A DNA stretch of 38,334 nt from Larix sibirica. Its lineage: Eukaryota; Streptophyta; Pinopsida; Pinales; Pinaceae. The stretch lies in NCBI GenBank assembly GCA_004151065.3, contig NWUY0304709762.1:1-38334 (forward strand). Direction: 5' to 3'. A program made the position numbers and the translations under genes. Of this stretch, positions 32,401 through 38,334 are shown piece after piece; position 1 is the first letter of the stretch; the number at the start of each line of letters is the position of its first letter. The notes beneath the pieces were generated by a model. That model saw only the letters and a list, made by a program, of their open reading frames with translations. It did no database searches and was not told where the DNA came from.

Positions 32401-32433
32401 GATCTCCTATCCTATCCTATATAGATCCTATAT
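32400..32433 (+). repeat. TCCTATCC/TATATAGATCC mini-repeat
   Basis: TCCTATCCTATCCTATATAG is followed by ATCCTATATAGAAA, giving several overlapping CCTAT units in about 34 bp. Confidence 0.7.
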
Positions 32434-32680
32434 AGAAACTACCAGCTATAGTCCGTGGGGGAACCTTCTCATGTGGGCAGTAGTAGTAATAAACTTCTAT
32501 GTTGGTGATATGTAATCCAACCCCCTAAACAAGAGGTTTCATTGCTCTTCAACATCAATGTGAAATAAAATTATATGAAGTTGTCATCTGGTCCAACCAA
32601 CAAACATGCGCATGGTGCTTGCCCCGGCTGAACCTGCTGAGGCCATTGAGAAATCATAGTCTATGCCCCTATAGATTTTT

Positions 32681-33078
32681 GATTTATTGTTACAATGTAC
32701 AAGTTCAACGTAGATATCGGGTAGCTCTCTCCTCCTTCCTATCGCCAAAGGTTAGAGCAGCATCCACGCTCCTATTAAGCCAAGGGAATATGGCTCACTC
32801 ACTATCGGCCTAACTCACCTCACCTGATAGTGCTAACCCCTATTGGTTCCATGCTCCCGGGTCTCTCTACGGACTCATGCTGGAAGTTACCAATCCGGAA
32901 ATGCCATCAAACTTGAGGCCTGGACACTTTATGAATAGGCCTGGCCATATACGATACGTGGTCTTATTTGGTCTTATTCCGTGGTCAGGACATGTGGAGT
33001 TAGCTTACACAATAGTGGATCCGCCAAGTTCTAGGTTCAATTCATTATTTATTTGTTACAATGGACAAGGTAAACGTC
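32681..33078 (+). repeat. Imperfect direct repeat pair, about 30 bp
   Basis: ATTTATTGTTACAATGTACA near 32682 matches ATTTATTTGTTACAATGGAC near 33050, and both continue to an AACGT word. The surrounding frames (32619-32813, 32877-33092) each end near these copies, which suggests diverged duplicates rather than genes. Confidence 0.65.
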
Positions 33079-33119
33079 TCTATGCAATATAATATATTAT
33101 CAATATTGGATTAATCCCA

Positions 33120-33994
33120 TTGGCTTATTATTACCCCTCCCCTCCAATGGATTTCTCACATCTCTCTTACTTATTAGTGGAAACTAGCGGGAATCACCCA
33201 TCATAAGTGCATGCATGTGGACTAGTAGTTATGGAACTTACTATACATACAACCGTACCGTAATAGTATATAGGAATGGGCTTTATTGCAACAATCGGGA
33301 CTCTCAAAGTTGAACAGCTGAACTACAGCTTATGGTGTAAGAGGAACATCATGTTCCAAATACCAGGGATTCTATTTCAAAGGTAAACCCACTGGCACTG
33401 GGAATGGACCTGCCATGCTCGGCTATGTCCCCCCCTGTTGATCCCCCATCGGATCCACTACTATAGGAGCAGTCAACCCCATACATATGGATTAGATTGG
33501 ATTGAATTATGGATTGGATTAGTCCCATTGGCCTATTCCCATCCCAATCTATAGGAATAAGTTGGCATCATATTGTCCAACCACACTTTGGTATGCCCAC
33601 GGATCCGAGACAAGGTATTTGGGCCCAGCACCTGTTGTTTGAGAGAGAAAAGGGAATTTTATATCCATACATACATGAAGCTGCTGCATGGACTGCCCTA
33701 TGTACTGTTATGTGGACATAGAGAAACTGTTTGAGGAACTGTTTCCATTACCGTAAGGTGGATGAGGAACAGTGGATGAGGAACTACGTGCCGTTATGTG
33801 ATATGTGGAGCTTGTCATAACGCACGTATTATCTGCCCTTGTCCAACACTATATCTCCATTTATTCTTGTTCAACCCTGGCTCCTTAGGTGCAAGTATAT
33901 AAAGCAATCAAAATCGATATAAACATCAACATTGAAGAATCCTATCCAAAATAAGTTGATGAAGACAAGTCCGTAGATGAGGGTCCCCATAATG
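33120..33994. other. Intergenic stretch, no supported gene
   Basis: The segment 33760-33800 repeats GTGGATGAGGAAC. The segment 33500-33560 repeats GGATTGG/ATTGGATTAG words. The 70-codon frame at 33509-33721 is unrecognised. Confidence 0.45.
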
Positions 33995-34054
33995 TAATCC
34001 TAAAGGTGAGGAACGAAGTGAATCTAATCATAAAAGTGAGGCACGAAGTGTAAG
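33995..34054 (+). repeat. Two tandem 30-bp units
   Basis: Unit one is 33995-34024 and unit two 34025-34054. They match at 24 of 30 positions, with the shared frame TAATCMTAAARGTGAGGMAC followed by GAAGTG. The copies are directly adjacent with no length change, so this is a relatively clear tandem duplication. Confidence 0.85.
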
Positions 34055-34429
34055 ATCCAAATATTACGTATATAAACGACTGTATCAGTGAGTAATGGGA
34101 TTAGCGCATAGGTGGTTCGTCTTATTCGGGTAAGCCCGGTACCTACTAAACTATTGTTCTTTAAAGATATCATAATGACATATCTAAATACAAAATGTTT
34201 AGGCATGCATCTCCATCCCGCCCGGTTAGAAGCTTAGTAAGAAAGATCCGTTCAACTGTCTATATTGAAACAGGGCTTTAAACACGAGAGGTTCTATTGT
34301 CCCGTTTTCCCAGTTTTACCATAGCAGACATCGAATGAAAGTTCCAACAAGGTTTGGGCCATAAACCATAGGACCTTTTCATCAACGGGCTTCCATACGC
34401 CATTGCACAGGCTCACACTTGCTTTAATT

Positions 34430-35000
34430 TCTCTTAGTGGTTCTTGCTATTAACCCTTTAACCTACTACCTGGTACACTATCCGACTTCTAGGTACCGCG
34501 TTACCTATTGGTCTCGCTTAGGAGCCAATACAATACGATTCATCCATTAGAACCCACTCTATCGCTAGGAATATATATATATACCTTTCAGTTAATGCCT
34601 GAACCTTATAGTTATCCACCTTCAGAACTAGACATATTATCCCTAGACCGCTTGGATTCAGGAATCTTATTAGGAGGTACCGCACTCTTACTATTAACCC
34701 TTAACCCTCTACCCTTACCATGGCGCCTGGAGCTCAGAATCATGGCATAATAATTCCTTCTCATTCAAAAATTATGGATACTCATATTAAAAGAATTATT
34801 GACCTTACTTACCCTTTCATGGCAGAAGAATCTTACCTTACATAATGACCTCACATAATCAGTTATATGCGACCGCTTTAAGGGATTCTTTCTGTATTAG
34901 CAAGTATTACCTGTCTAGAAGTATTACCCCTTTAATTTAGATTTACCCGCTCCTACCCATTCTGTGTAACAGCCTAGTGCTTTAGTTAGATGTGCAGACT
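34430..35000 (+). repeat. Family 2 tract, fourth block
   Basis: The segment 34501-34542 is the partner of 25321-25357, with one substitution and an extra CAATA that duplicates the neighbouring five bases. The segment 34676-34700 is the partner of 8448. A (TA)n run lies at 34571-34583. The 80-codon frame at 34508-34750 reads through these repeats and is not considered a gene. Confidence 0.7.
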
Positions 35001-36290
35001 TTAGAGCATTTAGTCTTATTCTTTACCTCGGAAATTAAGTAAACATTGAGGGAAAATAATTTGTGTCACACAACACTTGTTAAAGATGTTCAAGAAGATG
35101 GAAAGGAGAATGTACCTATGGAAGTTCAGAGACAACCCAAGTTACAGCAAAAATAGAACTTGATGCTTGGACACAGTGATGATGAAGACAAAATTAATAA
35201 AACAATAAATTTTTAAGATGTGCAGCAAAAGTAACGTGTAGACCCAGGTTGAAAAACCCCCTAAGTGGGTGCGAATGAGGCCAGGTGCAAGTCCTGGGTA
35301 ACTTTGACGGCATAGATACACCCCTTATAGTGTGACAGCTTAGCCAAAGAGATTCTATAAGACGTATTTTTTTAAGAAAAAAAAGGATATAAATAAAGAA
35401 TGTGCAAAAGCTGAAGATATTGTTGCTAAGAAGGTTAGTAATCAAGAATGAGACATGTTGAAAGGCGGTAAAGCAGATGATGGAATAGAAGGTATGGTCA
35501 AGCAAGGTATTGGAAAGCTTGAGAAATAGGCAGCATGTCAGAGGGAGGATGGGGAGGCAGTAGACCTCATTGGGCAAGAACATTTGAATACATTAAGTCT
35601 TATTTGGCTTGAGTAATTAGAAACAATAACTCCTGTGGGGCAAATATTGGGAAACAATAAGACCTATTGGCAATAAGTGTACTGAGTACATGATGATTAA
35701 GAAGGTTGTTGGAAGAAGAAAGAAGAATGATGATAGAAATTATAGTGTTTGGAAGAGCAGGAAAAAGAAAGAACGTGAATCATATATAAAGAAAGCCAGC
35801 AGCTTCATGCATGAGAAGAATGCTCTCATGTTTTTATAACCAAAGGTGTCTGGTGCAAGATCATCCCTGGTGCAGAAAATTATCCTAACATTTCGTAGCT
35901 TTTTGTCATTTATTTTGATGGTCAATCGTAGAACAGAGGTTCACATATATTTTAGTTCACAAAATGGTAGTTTCTAGGATTTTACGTTGCTACGAGAGTA
36001 TTTCACTGCAAAAGAGTTAATAGAAACACGGTGTAGCTATTTTATTCAAAAGTGAAAATCATTCAAGATTTTGGTATTCATATTTTATCGTACATGATTA
36101 AAAACTGAACAAGGATTCAAAATAATAATCTTGGTTATTATCATCCATAGCTATAATAATTCTACTAATTTCCCAATGGCAATTCCAAAAACGAAACGGT
36201 GAGTAAAAACATAACTTATTACTTATATAAAATCTTATAAGTCTATTGCATCTTTAGTATCATCATCTCTAAAGTCCTCATAAGATTCCC
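35001..36290. other. AT-rich, purine-rich stretch of nuclear-like texture
   Basis: The plus strand is rich in GAAGA, AAGAAG and GATGATG words, which makes the minus strand open for 129 codons at 35194-35583 (ATG start, Phe/Leu/Cys/Thr-rich). That frame looks like a composition artefact and not a known membrane protein. The word GGTGCAAGTCC at 35284 resembles a polymerase III B box, but no tRNA fold or A box is visible. Nothing is firmly recognised. Confidence 0.4.
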
Positions 36291-36841
36291 TCCAAGCACT
36301 GTTGAATTACTTTTCTGGCTTGTTAAGAAGTGATCCATTGGAAATGGTGAAACGTTGATTGTTCCTTGTATGTAGATGACCTAGTCATTACTGGAAACAA
36401 TGTCAATTTCATTTTTGGGGTGAAATAAAAAGTGAACTGATACCTTTGAGATCACTGACCTTGGTCTGTTGCATTTGTTTTTGGGCATCCAAGTCTTACA
36501 GATGGATGATGGTGTCTTATTTATAAACCTAACATATGTGATGAAATTTTTACATAAGTTCCGGGTGGAAGACTGTGACCCTTGTGCTACACCTTATCAG
36601 TCGGGAGTGAAGCTAACCAAGGAGTGTTTTTTATTAAATTTGATGCTACACTCTATCGACAGTTGGTCAGTAGCCTTATCTATTTGACTTACAGTCGACC
36701 TGATATTTACTTTGTTGTTAGTGTGGTTTATCAGTTTTTGCAGGATCTGATAGAAAGTCACCTTAAAGCCGCAAAGAGAATTGTTCGTTATATCAAGGGA
36801 ACTTCCCAGATTGGTATAAAGTACTGCAATCATACAGTGTC
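36291..36841 (+). mobile_element. Ty1/copia retrotransposon fragment: reverse transcriptase to RNase H linker, decayed
   Basis: Several hallmark segments of a plant copia polyprotein appear in order. YFSGLLRSDP is near 36310. The catalytic YVDD motif in YVDDLVITGNN spans 36369-36401. FEITDLGLLHLFLGIQV is near 36446-36496, followed by HKFRVEDCDPCATPYQ and then DATLYRQLVSSLIYLTYSRP and AAKRIVRYIKGTSQIGIKY up to about 36828. These make up the palm and thumb end of the reverse transcriptase and the segment leading to RNase H. Reading them needs at least three changes of frame (before YVDD, after the TAA near 36423, and near 36640), so the copy is dead. The integrase upstream and the RNase H core downstream are absent. 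Homology stops abruptly near 36840, where a gypsy fragment on the other strand begins. Confidence 0.92.
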
Positions 36842-37140
36842 TTCAATAGCTCTTCAAGTTTAATATGTAGCTCTTTAAGCTCGGGTGTGCTCATTATATA
36901 TGATGTCCTGGACACTGGGGCAGCCTAAGGTACTAAATTAATTGCAAAATAAATATCCCTCTTTGGTGGCAATTCCATAATTTCCCCAAACACATCCTCA
37001 AATGCCCTTGAGGACTGGGTACTCCTAAATGTTGGATACCCTGTATAAGGCTTCCTTTTCCTCATTAACTAAATTTGGCCTCCTTTCCTGAAACTATTTG
37101 TAACCTACATGGCTTATATTTCCCTGACTGCCACTTATCT
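36842..37140 (-). mobile_element. Ty3/gypsy retrotransposon fragment: N-terminal reverse transcriptase region, decayed
   Basis: On the minus strand the reading gives EEKEALYRVSNI and EYPVLK, then after a frameshift FEDVFGEIMELPPKRDI, INLVP, a stop, AAPVSRTSYIMSTPELKEL and LEELLK. This is the standard order at the start of a Ty3/gypsy reverse transcriptase (DVFxEIxxLPPxRxIDFxIxLxPGAAPVSxxPYRMSTPELxELKxQLxELL). The glycine of the PGAAPVS motif is replaced by a stop (TAG). The catalytic YxDD part lies beyond the fragment and is missing. The fragment ends at about 36842, exactly where the copia piece on the opposite strand begins, so the junction is a direct fusion. Its other end is near 37140. 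Confidence 0.88.
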
Positions 37141-37245
37141 TGGAATCCCCTGCACCTGTTTCTGCTGCCCTGGCGAGTCAATGCCTTATTATATCAATCC
37201 AGGATGGAATGGTGCTTGTCCAACCAATCTGTTGGGAAAAAGGAG
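37141..37245. other. Short linker between the gypsy and copia fragments
   Basis: The plus frame is open from an ATG at 37140 into the copia fragment (MESPAPVSAALAS start), but this part does not resemble copia sequence. It is probably unrelated DNA joined at the breakpoint. Confidence 0.4.
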
Positions 37246-37470
37246 TAGGGTTAAAACACAATATAATAAGTGTCAGTCAAATGTGTGATCAAGGTTACGA
37301 CCTCATATTTTATTCTAAATAATGTGAGATAAGAAAAGCAGATTCAGGAAGATTAGTGGCAAAAGCAAGCAGAACACCAAGCAATGTATACATCCTTGAT
37401 GAAGTCAAAGGAGCAAAATGTTGTATGGGACAAGTAGATGAAAGCTGGTTATGGCATAGAAGGATGGCTG
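37246..37470 (+). mobile_element. Ty1/copia gag-pre-integrase fragment, decayed
   Basis: The frame reads GLKHNIISVSQMCDQGYDLI, then FYSK, a TAA stop at 37320-37322, CEIRKADSGRLVAKASRTPS, NVYILDEVKGAKCCMGQVDE and SWLWHRRM. This is the typical gag-pre-integrase domain of plant copia elements, which precedes the integrase and normally continues after HRRMGH. Here it breaks off right after HRRM at about 37466 and runs into family 1-like sequence. Only the single stop interrupts the frame. In an intact element this domain lies 5' of integrase and reverse transcriptase, yet here it lies 3' of the copia reverse transcriptase piece, so the two cannot be one collinear element. Confidence 0.92.
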
Positions 37471-37539
37471 GTTCTGGGTTTGCCAAAGTGGAGCCTAATC
37501 CTAACCCTGTACCCTTTCCCGTTCCTGGGGCTATTCTTT

Positions 37540-37910
37540 GATCCGGGTATGGATTCGATCACGGGTAATGCAAATCCAATTACGGTTCCGTGTGAAGCAG
37601 TAGTAAAGTAAGCACCCACTCCCAGTTCCAAAGCTAGTTCTTTACCTTGTTTACTCAACCCCTGCTGTAAATGACCCCATATAAGCACAGCCAGTAGCAA
37701 AGGTAAAAGTAATGGAAACAACAGCTAATACAAAGGCAGTAATTTCTTACGCATCCGAACCAATAGCAGCGAAGGCGGGAGTTTAAGTTTCATCAGGTGC
37801 TTAGCTAGTAGTAGCAGATTATCTGGTTGAATCAGTTGAACCCGGAGAGATTGCTGCATAACCTGTGCGCGTTGAAGCACCTGTTATTGACGATATTAAT
37901 CAGTAGGGTT
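37540..37910 (-). repeat. Family 1 tract, minus orientation
   Basis: The minus strand again reads in GCT/ACT/GGT/TCA triplets with pieces such as STDSTR and TFATGCAYMGSFTAG, broken by stops. The plus-strand word GGTTGAATCAGTTGAACCCG (37827) is the complement of the GATTCAACTG core of the family. The 90-codon minus frame at 37449-37721 runs partly through this block and into the copia fragment, so it is an artefact. Confidence 0.55.
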
Positions 37911-38334
37911 TCGGAGTTGGATGTCTTGAATTCGAGGGGGCTTGGTCTTCTTAAATGTTTCCTCGATTTATGGAGTGAGCAGAGCAAGCAGCATCATAGT
38001 ACTTATGAACGCATCTGCCTTAAACTCAAGGATTCGCGGTTGGTTCAGTTCGATTAAGCACTAAACATTCGACTAATCGGGCTACTCTCTCGGATCGAGG
38101 TTGCTATTACTTAGTTAGCCGGGAGGTGGGTGTTTCTCATCGGTGCTTACGCCTTATTAGTCAATGGGGAACCCGCTACTCAACTCGAACGGGCTCTGCA
38201 AGGTGGTTTCTAGGTCTCCATTCCGATTTGTTGCCTCTATAGCCGGTGCTTAAACGGATGGTTCTACTCAATTGGGTATAGAACCCAGAAAAGGGTATCC
38301 AAAGAGGTCTTAGGAGGATAGAGAGAACAGTTAT
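37911..38334. other. End of window, nothing recognised
   Basis: There are short open frames only (76 codons at 37827-38057 without recognisable content). No gene or RNA is seen before the window ends. Confidence 0.5.

Noticed and set aside
35270-35340. tRNA-like or SINE-like segment (GGTGCAAGTCC resembles a B box)
   Set aside because: No A box at the right distance, no cloverleaf, and no repeat of the segment elsewhere in the window.
35194-35583. 129-codon minus-strand ORF with ATG start
   Set aside because: The plus strand is strongly purine-rich in this stretch, which removes stops from the minus strand and gives a Phe/Leu/Cys-rich text. No family or motif is recognisable.
37449-37721. 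90-codon minus-strand ORF
   Set aside because: It runs through a junction between the copia fragment and a family 1 tract, so it cannot be a single gene.
1-38334. Standard mitochondrial genes, tRNAs, group II intron ends and plastid inserts
   Set aside because: I looked for the familiar anticodon-arm and T-arm words, domain V-like words and known protein motifs on both strands and found none. A profile search (tRNAscan, Infernal, translated search) would be decisive.
1-38334. CRISPR array or phage-type system
   Set aside because: The repeats are diverged and irregularly spaced, with no constant spacer length and no associated genes.

Overview
No intact gene of known function can be recognised in this 38.3 kb window. 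I found no rRNA, no complete tRNA, no CRISPR array, no operon and no standard organellar or bacterial coding sequence. The best fit is intergenic DNA from a large seed-plant mitochondrial genome. The reasons are moderate base composition, almost no genes, many short diverged dispersed repeats, and decayed fragments of plant-type LTR retrotransposons. The sheer amount of imperfect low-complexity sequence makes a gymnosperm plausible, but this is inference, and a repeat-rich plant nuclear region is not excluded.

Layout. From 1 to about 4.1 kb the DNA is mostly featureless, with one short unknown ORF, a small repeat pair and a telomere-like run. From about 4.1 to 30 kb the window is a patchwork of internally homogeneous, imperfectly repetitive blocks. 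(1) Tracts built on GCT/ACT/GGT/AAT/GAT triplets read as Ser/Thr/Ala/Gly/Asn-rich pseudo-peptides; they occur on the + strand (4.7-5.4, 14.3-15.5, 26.6-26.97 kb) and the - strand (4.1-4.3, 11.6-12.6, 23.6 and 37.6-37.9 kb). (2) Pyrimidine-rich tracts carry CTTACC, CTTAGGATATG and GGTACYGCACTATGA words (6.1-8.8, 18.2-19.0, 25.0-25.7, 34.4-35.0 kb). (3) GGATGG-rich tracts lie at 7.85-8.4 and 17.9-18.3 kb. (4) GGCAATGACT and CTCTTGGGATC tracts lie at 20.1-20.7 and 31.9-32.4 kb. (5) CGTCTGGT-type tracts lie at 21.3-22.2 and 23.7-23.9 kb.

From about 30 to 37.5 kb much of the sequence is visibly richer in A+T and carries nuclear-type debris. This includes a possible pentatricopeptide-repeat (PPR) remnant at 31.0-31.4 kb, and a tight cluster of three retrotransposon fragments at 36.3-37.5 kb: a Ty1/copia reverse transcriptase piece (+), a Ty3/gypsy reverse transcriptase piece (-), and a Ty1/copia gag-pre-integrase piece (+). 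All are broken by stops and frameshifts.

The window contains no set of genes working together. Its interest lies in the repeat mosaic, above all the codon-phased Ser/Thr/Ala/Gly/Asn family present in both orientations, and in the retroelement cluster, whose order shows it is not one intact element. The remaining ORFs are short, unrecognised and reported with low confidence.
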